A stretch of DNA of 64,000 nucleotides from Anastatus disparis (GCA_017163975.1 JAFFSR010000227.1:3844001-3908000), one strand, 5' to 3'. Numbered from the stretch's first letter, positions 11,059-25,773 are shown. The notes: generated by a model from the sequence alone, not told the origin. Made by a program: numbers and translations.

Positions 11059-14000
11059 ATTATTAGGAGCTTTTTAAATGAATTTTTTTTTATTTCTACA
11101 CTTAAAAATTTTTTTTTAAATAGAAATCAATAAGTATAAAAAAAATAAGCTCTTGAATCCTATTAAACGTACTGGTATCTAGAGGATTAATCATCTTTTA
11201 AAAGCTGAATATTAAATGTCTTATTTATACGTAAACCTGTTTCATTCTCATCACAAAAAAAAAATCTAAAAATAAAATTGGCTACAATCCATGATTGTGT
11301 TAACGTGAAAAACATATTTTAACATTGTCGATATGTGAGGTTACATTTATTTTCATGTCAAAGGCTCAAAATCATAGCTAGACCATGTGACATTTGTCAG
11401 GATCAAATCGTCAACAGGCCACGAGCAACTTGCACCAAGATTAGTTCGTATATTTAATTTTCCAGCTCGCTCGTGCACAAAGCAAGAGATAATTTTTACT
11501 CCACGAAATACAAAAAAAAAAAAAAATATTGAGAGAATGAATGAAAAGCGTACATACGTGTAAAAAATACAAGATTATTCATGTTAAAAAGAATAGAGAA
11601 ATACGATATTAGAGATTTATTTAAATTTCATATAGTTCTTTACTCACTTTAGCGGATTTTCTTCGTTCATAATAAGCGGCAAATAAAATCCAGCTTGTGT
11701 GTGATCTGCAAACAGAAAAGATTATTTTTATACGTGAGAAATGACATATGTTACGAGTTTTTTTATTAAAAAAGGTAAAAAGTTTGTGTTTTTCATCAAA
11801 ACGTTTAAACTTTACTTAACAAATTAATAGTCAAATTTTTGATAGCGTAAGAATTAAAATTTCTTTGACGAACAGTTTGGAAAATATATTTAATCAGATT
11901 AATCGATTGAATAATTATTATTAATTATAACAAAGAAAAAAACTTTTAATTAATTTGATGAGATAAATTATTTTATATCAAATGAATAAAATTCTGTATT
12001 CTTAAAATTAGAGTTATGTAAATAGGGAAAATGTAAAATTGAAAAAAGAAACTAAATGAAACTGATGGCAGACATACATAATAAGGGATGATTCAAAATT
12101 ATACGTAAAACTAAAGCAGCACTTTCCTTTAAAAGGAAAAGAAAGAAGGTATAAGAGGGAAAACAGAAAAGTATACACACATCCATAAAATTTTTCTCCA
12201 CGCAACGCATGCTAAACAGGCTGAATAAAAAAAGCTCCGTAAGAAACGAGGAAGCTTAAAGAACTTAAAATTTCCATACAGTGGAAGCATATCGTAAAGC
12301 CACATAGAGAATATTTTCAGCGATAAAACATTCAGGATGATGGAAAATAATACCGTCCTATATGAAAAATACATTTGCTAAAATTTTTTTTATCTTCGTG
12401 GAAAACTTGCTTTGTTTGATATACGGAAAATCAAGGTGTACATGTGCTTTAAAGGAGGTATGACAAATCATAATCTTACGTAGTTTGCGGTACTATTTTT
12501 GTGATTTCATTTCCACAAGTTAGATTACTTAATATTTTTATATTTTTATTGTATATGAAAGTGAAATTAATTTTTATTCTATTAATATAAACTTTAGTTG
12601 GATTTTTCGATTGATTGTTATATTGGAAATTTTTTAAGATTTTTCTTTAATTTTCTACGAAATAGAAATTTTTTGTGAAAAAAATATCGTTTTTTTTATT
12701 GAATACACAATCTAAAATTTTTACGCGTAAATCCATAATTTATAGTATGATGAATTATACTACTTGAAATAAATATGTGTATGCAATAAATTAAGAGATA
12801 AAAATAAAAACGGTCTCAAAAAAAAAGATAAAAAATTAATTGTCTTGCTTAAATATTGCACAATTATTCTTGAAATTGTAAAATATATCAATTTGATACG
12901 ATGTTGTTATCAAATGTAAGCACTTTACTGTTATCGCAAGAGAAAATACGAATAACGTATGTTATAGGATATGCAGTGACAATATAAATGCAGTTGGCGT
13001 TGGGAAATTAGTTCACTTATAGTAGACTCGTTGCTTTTGACTATGCAATTAAATCTCGGTTTGAATTCAGTTCGTACTCTTCTACTTTTTTTTTTAAATT
13101 TCATAGTGTTTCTGAATCATTAAATGCATAACAGTTACGAAATTTGCGAATACGAGGTATAAGTCAAACTTATTTCAAACTTCGATTATATTCATATTAA
13201 ATAATTCAAATGCACCGAGCTCTACTCGATCTTAATTTTTTATTTAACATCATTTGCAATATTTTTTTTAAATATATGCTTTGAAATGTAAATATGCATT
13301 TATTAGAAAAATACAAATATTCAATTTTCTCTTATAATTTGTTATTAATAAAGATGAACATTGAATTTCGAAGTTATTTCAAATTTTAAAAATTGATAAT
13401 TTTCCATTCTGAAATTTAGTATAAAAAATACATCCAATATGTTTACTAATTTTATCACTTCTCTTATTAAAAAAAAAAGATTTATTAACTTGATTTTTAT
13501 AAAAAAATACAAATATTTAATTGCTTAAGTTATGTAAATATTTCAAAATTCAGTTTCTAATATAAATTAGTTAACATAAGCTTAACAAGACAAACGGAAC
13601 TGTTAAGCAGACATAAAATGATGAAAAAATCTTTGTTATATGAGATAATAATTAGAAACCAGGTTAAATTCATAACGCGCCAAGTTTAACTACAAATTAG
13701 TGAATCTCAAACATTAAATAACTTTTCACCTATGGTATATAATAATGTTATCATGGTTTTATTTTGTAAAAATAACGTACAAAAAATATTTATAGGTATA
13801 TTTATAACATTAATTTGATGTTTTTAACCAGGAAATGATAATGAACGAGAATTAAATTAAATATAAAGATGAATTTTTAAGTCAATATTATGTTATTATA
13901 TGAGTACGTAACAAAACTTTGTCTGTCTTTCAATTTTTGTAAAAATTATCGATTTCTTTATGAAATCTAAATATAATTATCAACTACATAATATAGCATT

Positions 14001-14239
14001 TCTCTAGCGTATCATATCTTTCGTAATTATAATTTCAATTTTTTACATTTTCATTTTTTCAACCTAACTATCCTGTTGATAGTAAACGAAAAATTATTTT
14101 TTAACCCTCCAGGCGCAAATAGCACTTTCGCGCCCGCTTAAGCGGTAAACTTAAAGCAATGATAAAAATATTCTTTACGTTCTTCTAACCTCAAAATCGC
14201 AACTTCTTTTCTCATTTTCGGCTCTCAGAACGTAAAATA
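11059..14239. other. AT-rich noncoding DNA
   Basis: I see no gene, RNA or organised repeat. A TTTTT run shortly after SINE copy 3 (about 11070) could end a Pol III read-through transcript. Minus-strand frames at 12014-12374 are Phe/Leu/Tyr-rich and read as AT-rich shadows. Confidence 0.45.
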
Positions 14240-14361
14240 CAGTACGTTACTTGGACAAAAAGGCTTTTTAACGAAACTCGTTACAAACCTCGTCTTCGGC
14301 TCGGCTTGTAATCTTCTCGTTTCGTAAAAAAAGCCTATCTGTCCACGGAACGTAATGTACT
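14240..14361. mobile_element. foldback (MITE-like) inverted-repeat element
   Basis: Two long arms face each other: 14241-14289 and 14304-14361. Read from outside in, both contain AGTAC-TTAC, TGGACA, AGGCTTTTT, ACGAAAC and TTACAA in the same order, about 40 of 47 aligned positions with small gaps. The 14-nt loop is G+C-richer (CGTCTTCGGCTCGG). It encodes nothing. The arrangement fits a miniature inverted-repeat transposable element or the stem of a structured RNA. No clear target-site duplication is seen, although both ends adjoin TA-containing flanks. Confidence 0.65.
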
Positions 14362-17300
14362 ATTCTTCAAGTTAAACGCATCGATTATGGTTCATCAAGA
14401 AATAGAGAAACACTTTACAGCCACTATACGAAATACATAAAGCATGAAGATTATATAATTTTCTCTCATATACTCAAACTATAATACATTTGAATCTTGA
14501 ACGATATGACATTATTTGAATTCGTCGTGGAAAGCTATAAAGGTCCGAAATTACTTATAATTCTGGTTGGTTATAGCGAGCGGCACTATAGTCTGAACTA
14601 TATGCAACTCGCTTGGAATAAATCATAGCCGATGAATATTAATATTCAAGGCAATCGATATTTTACGTACGCGTGACATGCGTGCGGCTGAGGATTCAGC
14701 TTCGAAGATATACATTTTTTTTTTTACGTTCTTTCTCTCTTTTTCTTTCGACAGAGACGCAAAGAGTAATACGTGCTTTATGATGTTACTTTTTTTCAGG
14801 TACGTCTGACTACAGCACGAGAGATTTGATAAAAGAATGGATTGTTGCATTGAGTTATGGTGGCTTGTTATTTTTGATTGAGAATTATAAGAATGGCTCT
14901 AGAAGAATTTAAATGAGTTTTAGAAAAATTCAGAATTATGTATTTTTGTACAAAATTTTGGTAAACAGTATGAGTTGGAGTTCATTCAGTTTTGTTTTCT
15001 TTTCTAAAAGTATAGTAGTTAATTCTTAATAAGACATTATCCTTTGTTGAGAATTTATTTTTACCAAATTTTAAAAGCTTAATATAGAAATCTATGGATC
15101 TTTACTTAATAATATCTTAAAATTATTGCCTATTAATAATGACTACATTATTTTCAAGCATTAAAACAATACTTTTCAATCAAGTGATTTAATTTTAGCA
15201 GAACAATTCTTTGATTTCTGTCACCTTTTTATGCAAAGGATCATAAAGACGATAATAAAAAGTCCAGCGCAAAAAAAGCTTTCGAATGTGATTGATGAAG
15301 TACTATTCACAAAAGGTAAATAAAATATGTATTCAACGCTGGAACATTTACGCATGAAAGGTATACTGGAAAAAGTAGGATTGTGCAATTTTTTTCAAAC
15401 ATTTTTTATTTATTATTTACGGTAGACTATATTCCGATATGTAGAAAAACTAACGTAAAGAAATTTTTAAAATACTGGAAAATCGTAAAAATCTGATGAA
15501 ATGGTATATAAAAGAAAACTGTTATATTTTGTAATCTTTTATACTCTTTTCAATTGATTTTGAGCTTTGTAACTGTAAATTATTATTTAAGATGATTTCA
15601 ATGTGAAAAAAGATTTATTACAATCACATTAAAATATATAACTTTCAATTTCTTTTTTTCATTAAAACGGTTAAAATGGACAAGCTTTTATTATCCACAT
15701 ACTCCATATATTTGACAACGATATTAAAGTAATAGAATAGAATTCCAATAGTATATTTTTAAAAAAACTTCATAAAGAAAATAGGGATACGTATAATAAC
15801 ACAATAGAATTTGAAAATATTTAAAACATATACTTTTTCGCGCCAGCAATCATTGATCTTGAATCGGAGCTCAAAAATATACATATCCATGCTTCAATAC
15901 AGGATGAAAATAAAATGAAGAGAGTTTGCTCTGAATAAATATTTTAAAATTTTTCCCTACTCCTTATAAATTTATACCTAGAGATACTGTCGCGGAATTT
16001 CATGAATTTTGAATTTCGAAAGCATTCAATGGAAAAAACCATTGATTTGTACAGCAGTGTAATATTCGCATATATAACTAAGTCTCGTTTTTATTTTATT
16101 ATCGAACACCCTGTAAAACGATGAGAATCAATATTGATTTTTGCAACTTTACGAATAAATAATTATTTTAAACGTAAAAATAAAATAATTTACAAAGTAC
16201 GTTGAATCCGTTTATATTACGCATAAAATCAAAGATTGTCACATCACAGAAGTTATGAATCAGTGTATTACAAAATCCCGTTTTGTTATTCAAATTACAA
16301 AGCAAAACAAAATTAAATCAATTACCGGTATAAACAGCGTATATTCTTAAAAATCAATACGCAACCAATACTATAAAGACTACGAAAAAAGAGAATAAAC
16401 CTGGATAAACCAATGTTATACCATTAAATATTCAGATTCATTCATTTTCTTAAATCCAGTATGCTTCGATGATCATCGGTTTGTCGTAGTATCCCCGTGC
16501 ACAGTAAGAAGCGAAGCTAAAGCTTCTGAATTGATTCTTTGAAGCGTTTTCTTAGATATATACCTGAAATATCCCTAAATCGTGGTTATACCAAAGAATC
16601 ATATCTCGTTCCAGCGACAAAATAACGATTTTTACCGAACCAAAAAAAATAAGAACTTGCTATCTTGATTTGATTGGGAATACGGAAAAGAGAGCACGGA
16701 TCTTATTTGAATTTCATTGTTACGAGTTTTCTGAGATATATATATATATATTTAATACTTTTGTTCGTGCAAATTTACTCTTTGGGCATCATTAATATTA
16801 TTCTCGCAATATCGTTTTCATTTATAATATTCGAAGCGAATGTTGAGAGAGAAACAAGAGGCTAAATTGATAAGAAAAATAGAAGAAAGTACGTAGTTAT
16901 AAAGTAAGTTTCTTTGATCAGTAAAAATATTAAAAACAAGATATTTTTATTTTATCAATCGTTGTATTCTGTGACATAAATTTTTCGAGCAAATTCATTA
17001 TTAATTAACGAATGACGAGTTGTATATTATTCTACATGAATATAGAAATTTTTCAAATAAAAAAAAATGGAAAAGAAATTGAAAAACTATAATGATTTTT
17101 AAATATAATAAATTTGTTAACGTTGAATGGAAAGTTGATAAGTAAATTTAACATTAGCTCTTTTGAATTTTTAATATTTAAATAAATTTATTTACACTTT
17201 ATAATTTATGCGCTAAAAAATTCATTTTATTCAATAAATATGAAAATGAATATATTTATATCAATTTGTTTAAACTAATTTATCTCAAAAATCCAAAACG

Positions 17301-20300
17301 TTTAATGTTAATTTCATTTAAAAAATTGTATTTACTTTTCCATGAATAAATTTCTTCGTTGCTTCGTAAATTTTATTTAATCATTTTATTTATTTTCATC
17401 TTGACATCAGCAATATAAGATGCACAATCTCACCCCTTTATCTTTCGTTATATTAAAGCCAAGGTTATACAAAAAGCTTATGAACAAATAACCGGGCGCA
17501 GCTGTTGACCTGTAAAAGGCAATAAGGGATGATGAAACAAAAAAAAAAAAAAGAAGAAGAGGAAGAGCTCGAGAAAAATCCTTGCGCGTACATGCGTGAA
17601 TTGCATATATGGAAGATATGTATAAACGGACATGACAAAAATGAAAGAATAAGTATTAGGGATATGATGGAAGGCGTAAAAGATATTAACGATCAAATCA
17701 TTTTTCATTGCTATATTTGACATTTTATATTTCGGAGATAAAGAGCTGGCCGTATCAACACGTGCAAGCAAAATCATTTGGACGAAAAAGTCTAGAATGA
17801 TATTACAGAATTTTTTTTCATATTATCTTATAAGCTATTTATTTTTACTAAAAAATTGTTTAAGGAAAAAAAAGAAATGTTTCCATTTTATTAAATTTAA
17901 ATGATATTAAATTAAACTGTCGTCATAAGAATATTGTTTAAAACTTTACATTTCTTCATTCAAAAAATCTTTTATGTTTGTAAAAACCTAAAAACTTCAT
18001 AGCCCGTTTAAATAATGTCGCTTGGTGTGACATAAAAGTTTTACATACAAATTTATCGCGGTACGTTCGTTTATTGATCGATTGCCGTCAAACGGTATTA
18101 TGCTATCATTATGACAGTTTTTAAGCGACTATCATTACTTGTTTGAGGAAAAATTTATGCGTTACGTGATATTATTTCAAATTAAATTTTAAAACCAATT
18201 AAGATATTTTTTAAACTATGTATACGTATTCATAATAAAATTATCTTATCAATTTTTTATTGGTGCATTCTGGTCTTATAAACAACATTTATGTACATAA
18301 AAAGTTCAATGAAAATTTCAAATTCATGCGATCGTTAAATTTATTTAATATTAGTCAGCTGAAATTAATAATTAATATCATCATGTGTAAACAGAATAAG
18401 CCTCCAAACATTAAAAGTATTTAAAAAAAACATGCTAAATTTGCAGCTGAAACAGCCACAGCCGGCGAAATGCAATATTTAATTAGTGACCCTTGCAGAA
18501 GAGAATACTAAAACTATTTTCTTCGAGCGCCAAAAACGCTAAGCCAGCACAATGCCCTTAACACAGAATTTGGAATTTCTCTGCTCGTGCAGCAGTATTT
18601 TCAACTATAAATTTTGAATACATTAAGAGTACATATACGTGTATGTGTGTTGGGTGTGGATAGGTGGATGTAAGTATGTGGGTACGTATATGTACAAAGA
18701 TACATTGTAAACTAAAACTATATACAATCACGTAGACAATTCGACTACGTCTGTCCAAGAGATTTAAAGAACCGTATTGCGATGCTACAAGAGAGATAAT
18801 GTAATGTCAGGTCAAGCTACCAAAATCCAAGGCTTTATATATATAGGATTATAGCAGTTAGGGGTAAGAGAATAGAGATCCCTTTTGCGAATGAAAACGG
18901 AAATTTGGCCACTAGGCAAAGTGCAATACCACCACAGACGACACTTGCAATTTGCTTTGTTTTATACTCTCTCTTGAAAATCTTTATTCTCTCGAAAAGC
19001 TGACTCGCCCCTTTGCTCTTATTTTACTCTCTTACTTTGCAATTAGAGATTGCTTTGCCAAATGTTGGCCGAAATTCATTTCGTATACATAATGGATTTT
19101 TAATAGTAATTAAAAGCCTTTTTTTTATGTATTTTATGTTTTTAATTCATATTAATAATTCATATTATTGCAATTAGTGATTTTTTTGAAATATTGTTTT
19201 AATTTAAAACTTAATTAAGGATATTCTATTGCTGTTTTGATAAACAAAAGTATAAATTTACTTTTAATTATTTGTATACATTTTCTAAAATTATATTTAT
19301 TACATTTTACATTTTTCAGAATTTTTAAAATAATTAGACTAAAGTTAAAATTAAAGTCTTTTTCTTCTATTAATACTTTGTTTTTATATGAATTTTTATT
19401 GTAACAATTTTAAAAATATCTTCCATCGGATTACCTCCTGAATACTTTTTAATAAACGATAAAATGAACTTCCTGCAATCCGATTATAAAGGTTATTTTT
19501 ATTTGAAATAAAAAAGCACACAACTACCGCTTGAAATACAAGTTTCGGTCTTTAAATGCGAGTTCTATGTGAAGAAATATCGGGGAACGTTCGTGACGAG
19601 GAGGGGGGGTCAAAACTTATTAATACACATATAAAAGAAATAAAAAGTACTTATGGCTCGAGTCATTCCATTATTAAAACAGTTGAACATAAAAAAGCCA
19701 TCAAGTCGCAAGAAACAAGGTTATCAGTTATATACAATGGCGATTTCAAAATACGAAAGAATATAAAAATTAATAATCACTTTTTCAACTTAACGCACTT
19801 TGTTGTTCACAAAAGTTTGTTTCATGAAAAAAGTTTAAACTGATTATGATGTTGATAAACTTATTTTCCACTCTTAATTCATACATGTACTGAAAAAACT
19901 TGAAAAATTAATTAACGTTTGTTTGCCCGTATTGTTACTCTCTCGCTGCTGTTGTAGTAACGCAAGCTCTCTGGTAATTAGGAGTATTGTCGAGTCAAGT
20001 GAAGTTACTTTTTGTTGAAACAACAGAAATCACCGAGAGACTATTGGTCCAATTCGAACAATTACAGCTACGAAATATAAAGAATACTAAAAATATCATG
20101 TATTTTCACGTTGAATTGAAAAATAAATAAACGAATTTTTTTTACTTATTACCAATTAATTTAAGCTTGGAAAAATGATTATACCCTTGAGGATATTTTA
20201 TTTGGAAAAAAAATCAATAGACCGGAACTAATTCTAATAATCCGTCTGAAAATGAATTATTTCTTGATTAAACCATCGTAGGCTATTGGTTCTAATCTTC

Positions 20301-21609
20301 TCCAAAAATGTAGTATAATGTAACCTTAGGCGCTTTATATCATACTTCAATTATTTTATATACTTTTTTAATTTAAAAATCAATAAAAATAAAAAATTGT
20401 AGTTCGATAAAAATTTATTTATTGAAATTGTCATAGAAATAAAATTTAAACTTGTTATAAAAATATTGACATTGGATATTTTACTCGACACATAAGAAAA
20501 CTATTTCTAATAACAAATAATTTATTTCACCATTCAATATTAATTATTCAATATGGAATCAAAAAGTTATTTTAAAAAATTTTCAAATAGTAAATAATTT
20601 TTCGAAAATTTAGTTGATTGATTTTTAGTTTTATATTATGTAATTAAATAAAATCTTTGGTAAATATTCAAATTTTCTGTATTCCACATAAGTAAATACA
20701 CTGAATTTTGATTTTTTAAACAAAATTCATTCTCTTGTAAACACATTTTTTCTTCATAAATTTAAAATCACGTGTTACTTTTTACATAAACTTTTGCAAA
20801 CTACTCTGGTTTACTACCACTGATAATATATGAACTTGTAAGTTTTCTCAAAGCAAACTTAACATCTTTTCTTACAGAATATTCTTTTAAGCCGATTCTT
20901 TATACTCCACTTAACTGATTAAATCTTAATCTTATGCTTAACTGTTGTTAAGGTTGCGCATTACTTTCAAAGGTTTGAATTTCAACGAATTTGAATTTCC
21001 GATCATTCTTCTCTCGAGGAAAAAAAAAAAAGAAGGAAAAAAAGGCATCAGCTATGAAACTGGAACAAAAAACTAAAACAAAAGTTTCATCGTTTTTTTT
21101 TCCGAGATACGACGAATTCAACATTTCAAATCGCTTGTGGTTTTTACGATCCAACTTTAGGACGAAAGAAAACGGAAAAAACAGTAAACGAAGGAACTAT
21201 CGAAGGTGAATTATGGATTATGTTTTCCCGTTCTTCGTTTTTCCGAACTGATTCCATGGATTGATGCTGCAGAAGAGACAAAACTTTGTGTCATAAATGT
21301 TTTTAGTCTTAATCGAATATTTTTAAAATCAATTTACGTTAAATGTAACTTTTAAAAATAAATTTAATTGTTTTATTATTTCAGTTTATTCAACAATTGT
21401 TTTAAATTCTTGCAATCACTATTGTTAATTGATGATGGAGCTTTGCGATTTGATTCTGAAAAAAATATACATAATGTACAATAATGTTTGCGTCAATTGG
21501 TGTAAGTTAGAATTCGAATTAACACTAATAGTTTATGAATTTCTCAAAAAATTATTATACGAGACGGTTGTATATAATAACAACTAAAATGACAATAACG
21601 AATCTCTTG
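14362..21609. other. AT-rich noncoding DNA
   Basis: No gene is recognised. Contents: a TA-rich microsatellite near 16737-16752; GT-rich sequence at 18629-18695 with a 12-bp inverted repeat; a G+C-richer pocket near 18900-19060. The open frame 19556-19843(+), 95 codons, has fairly balanced composition but no recognisable motif and a stop immediately upstream, so I do not call it. Confidence 0.45.
18629..18695. repeat. GT-rich tract bounded by 12-bp inverted repeat
   Basis: GTACATATACGT (18629-18640) and its exact complement ACGTATATGTAC (18684-18695) flank a GT/GGT-rich spacer of 43 nt. This is probably simple-sequence DNA, although a hairpin is possible. Confidence 0.55.
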
Positions 21610-21815
21610 TTTTTTTTTATTTAATTTAACGTCGCTGTATTTATGCTATCATTGTGATGCTAATTAACGACGGAGATCGTCAGTATGTTTGTGAACAAAG
21701 CACATGTATCGTATACAGTGGTGCTTGTATCAATCGGCTGCCGAGAGCGTGATTCGAACTCGGGGCCTCGAGATTACGAATCCATCACTCTACCGACTGA
21801 GCCACTGACGATCTC
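21610..21815 (-). mobile_element. tRNA-derived SINE, copy 4 (minus strand)
   Basis: Well-preserved minus-strand copy and the best example of the long-range helix. Its 5' end GAGATCGTCAGT (complement of 21804-21815) is exactly complementary to the internal segment (21673-21684). The A box TGGCTCAGTCGG is the complement of 21793-21804. The B box lies at 21750-21762 with a strong TTCGAATC core. The pseudo-anticodon CGT is the complement of 21776-21778. The body shares the TATACGATAC loop with copy 2. The tail reads TTAAATTAAATAAA plus A's (plus-strand T run from 21610). The 3' hairpin is CGTCGTT/AGCGACG with one G-U pair. The plus-strand frame 21685-21876 is SINE antisense, not a gene. Confidence 0.93.
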
Positions 21816-22436
21816 AGATTCAATACTTTTTCCGTATATACATATATACATTATTCGTGTAATATATTCCATTTAAATATGAAGTACTGGTAAAATATTT
21901 ATAAAAGACAAATTGTGAAATATGTTTGAACTACTTAACGTTTAAAGTTTTGTTAAAATAAAATATCAATTTTTTTGAAAGCTGGCTATAAAGCTGCTTC
22001 TTTTACTGGAAATACTTTTTATGCCGACTAAAAACCTTATGTCACAACACTTTATACAATCAATAAAGTATTTACTATAAAAGTTTACAGTTCCTTTGTG
22101 ACAATCCAACAGATGCGTATGAAAAGACATGTAAAACAGTTAAAGTAGAATCGGGAAAAATCAAATAAAAAATTTAAAATGTCAATAGCGATAAAAGAAA
22201 TAAGTCAGAAAATAGCCAATAACATTGATAATACCATTGTCCAGCCTATTCCATATGTATATATACGTAAAATACGTATGAAGAAAGAAATTCGATCCTT
22301 GCAACCAGTCTGATTCGCCGTATAACACATACATGGGCGGCTATATACGAATTTGCATTTTTATTGAAGGGACATTGGATTACGGTAGCACGTTTCATTG
22401 TTCCAATGAAGAAACATATCGGATTTCCTTTTTTTA

Positions 22437-22458
22437 TTTTTTTTTTTTTTTTTTTTTT
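22437..22458. repeat. poly-T homopolymer
   Basis: Uninterrupted run of 22 T on the plus strand. It may be the reverse-strand tail of an old retroposon, but no body is recognised next to it. Confidence 0.85.
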
Positions 22459-22880
22459 GTATTTCACGCGGGAAAACCTTTCCTCTCGTCGACGAATGGG
22501 GAAAAGCGAGTGTTACGAAAAAAAGAGAGAAATGGAAAATAATAAAAATGATCCCCGGTATATATAGCGATATGCTAACAGATGTTGTTCAGAGATTTTT
22601 ACGTTCAAGTTTGAGAGTTAAAGAAACGTGGTGAAAAATAGAGAAAATGAAAAAAAAATATAATGCCGCGTATGGATTTTATTTGCTTTGCTCTCAAGTA
22701 CTACTGTACACCCTGAAACAGTACATTCGGTAGGATGAATAATTTCGTGCACTACCACAACTCGAAGGTTTCACGTGTATAGCTATGTGTATATTCTGTC
22801 TTCCTCTCTTTTTCTTTTTTTTTTTTTATTTTACTTTCATTTGTTCGCTGAGAATGTGTGTCTCATCTCTTCTTTCTCTC

Positions 22881-22900
22881 TATTCTATTCTATTCTATTC
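22881..22900. repeat. (TATTC)4 pentanucleotide repeat
   Basis: Four perfect tandem pentamers following a CT-rich block. Confidence 0.9.
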
Positions 22901-25773
22901 CACAAATGCAAACAATTGAGTTTACGCTGGATGCTCGACGCACTTGTCTATTATTCATTACCTTCTACTACTTTACCGTCTACCCTCAAACTTGCAAAGG
23001 TTTTACTATGCGATAGAACGAAATCCCCCTTTTTACATTCAAATTGGTAACATGACGATCTCGATGTAATTTAATGGAATTAAATTTAGTAAGCTCTTTT
23101 ATCAATCTTCTGATTTTATTTAAATATATGTTATCTCGCCAAATTTCAAAAATCTATTATCATTTAATAGAAGGTAGATAATGAATTCAAATGTTAGAAA
23201 GTTGAAATTTTAATCAAACAAAGTATTTATTATTTTGAATAATTCATTAACAATGTGTTAAGTCCTGATCTTACCTCGTCACCTACGTACGTGTCATATA
23301 CGACGCACTAAGTTTAAAGTTACAAACGAAATTGAAATTCAAATATGGGGCAAATGTAGGTGATCAGTGTGATAAGCTAACTGAGAAAAACATGTTTACG
23401 TTGTAAAATTTCTAAATGTAAATTTTTCTCACTTTTTTAGACACACATTTTAAAAAAGTAAATGACGATAGAGAAAATACAATTTTCTAAATTATTGTAT
23501 AACAAAAACATTTTTTGCGTAGACAAAGATAAAAAATTATAAAGAATTAACGTTTTTAAATTTCTACATTTTTTAAGTTTAGTTACGAATTTACGAGAAC
23601 GTAAAGATAGGTAATGATATATTATATGTATAAAAGTATATAAATGAATACCTGCGTACGTATTGTTATATATATAGTAAGTCTTTAGCCCTATACATGG
23701 ACCATTTACGTCACTTTCTAAGGAATAGATTTTTAAATTATTTGGATTTTCTTAAATTTTTGGAGACATCTGTATGAGCTATATTTATATATAAAGGTTT
23801 ACTTTCTAAATAGAAAAGGGAGTGCGGGTTTTATTTTCAATATATATTTTTTTTTTAAATAGAATGCCTGAGAGAAATAATAACAAACGAATAAAAAATT
23901 AAAATAAATTTTCAGAGCCAAAGGATATTGTCAATCTTTCGATGAAAAAAAAATAAGTCATGTTTGATTAAAATTCATTAGTTGGCTTTAGGATATCAAA
24001 GTATAAACACAAGTTCACATACATGTAAACGTGTAAAAACACACTCACACAATTGTCTTTTCATAAACACATTTTCAAACAATATGTATTTTGATTCCTT
24101 ATACTTCAAAAAATTTTTTTAGCATTTCATTTTAAAAATTTGCATAAAATCAAAATAAATAAAAAATATAGATTGAATTTGTAATAACGCGAGTCAAATT
24201 GTGTTGCAAAACATTTTGAACAAATGTGTTTTGTTTTTTGGTAACAGGGATTTGAAGGATATATGGTTACAATACAAGTGAAATTGGAGATAAAAAAACG
24301 ATACAAAAAAAAAATCGAATCGTTCGATTAGTTAAAGTTGACATATGCGGGCCTCGTAATAGCAGTGATAACGCGAAAAGCACGACGAAAGCTTAAGTTG
24401 GTTTACGAATGTATCAGGAAAGAATAATGGTTGTTTCGTACAAATTTTTTTTTTTCAAATAAATCCGTAAAATCGAATCGTTATTTATAATATTAATTTA
24501 TTCAAATAATCATCTTTAAAACAATTTTTACCATAATATCAATATACAAGTTAGGATTCATAAATATTAACATAAAATTGAATTTAACATTGTAAAAGTA
24601 ATTACAATTCTATCGTACCATCGGAAGAAATTTTTAAAAAGTGAACGTATATTCTTATGCTTTTTTTAATCCGGATGTCACTTTTTATTTTCACCAAAGT
24701 ACAACAGCCTTTTTACAAAAAGAAAATATACTTCAAGCTAAAAACGTTATTTACCATTTTATCTCTCCTTGCATCTGAACAACTTTTTTTAAATTCAAAT
24801 ACAGCCTTTGTACATTTTTTTAAAAAAGAAGAAAAAAAAACCCTCATATCATTAGAATACTCAAAAGTAACGAAGCGAGCCCGTATCATTAGACTGCATG
24901 TATAATTTTTCATTGAAAGAGCAAAATCGACTTTTTTCGTGCAGCAAAAAATTATAACTTCATCTCCTAAATGTACCTCCAGCTATCATTATACATCACA
25001 CGTATATTACTTTTTTTTTCTAGAGAAAAAAAAAGGAATACTTAAAAAGTTTAACGAGAAACTCTTAACGGTTCTGCATTGCACGCATGTCAAATGGAAG
25101 TTGGTGAGAATCGATATAACGCTAAAACTATGCCCATCTATATTTTCCCGCTAGATTAGACTAGTTCATTGCATACTTGCACTTAAACTGCGTATACTGA
25201 TATATGCATAAATACAGACATATTAGCATGCAGCATCCTGACCTAAATCTAATATCGTAACCTTATCCCGTTGGGAAATATGAAATTTAATCGTTAATGC
25301 TGAATGATAACCGAATACGTGGCGATGAGGTTGGAAATTTTATTGCCTTGATTAGTCATGGAAAATATATAGAACATTGTTTAGTACATATAATATCTTG
25401 ATTGCAAATACGTGCGATAAACTGATCCTTCGAAACATATATTTTGTAAAGATTTTCGTTGATCAACCAAATCGGTAATAAAGTTTCTTATTGCATTTAT
25501 AAATTTTTATTTCAAGTGTATAGCATTACAAATTGTTAATCTGGAAAATTGCAAAAGAATTAGAAGTTGTATTGATAAATTTGACCGAATTTTTTTATAG
25601 ACGTTATTTAAAATTAACATAATATTATATCCTATGATGACATCATCATAACTAAAGATTGTCATGGCGCTTCTGATGATTTAATTTTTTATAAAATTTA
25701 TCAAATAGTATTTATAATTTTGTAATTCAGATAAACATCTTAATGAAATTATGTATGTCGCATATCATAATGA

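Larger units (their letters stand above)
21816..25773. other. AT-rich noncoding DNA with poly-T and pentamer repeats
   Basis: Holds a 22-nt T homopolymer (22437-22458), (TATTC)4 at 22881-22900 and several pyrimidine-rich blocks between 22790 and 22900. Reading frames across these blocks (22246-23050) are low-complexity translations. No gene or RNA is recognised. Confidence 0.45.

Noticed and set aside
19556..19843. 95-codon plus-strand frame with fairly balanced residues
   Set aside because: Stop directly upstream, no motif, no neighbouring exon signal. Kept out for lack of support, though RNA data could revive it.
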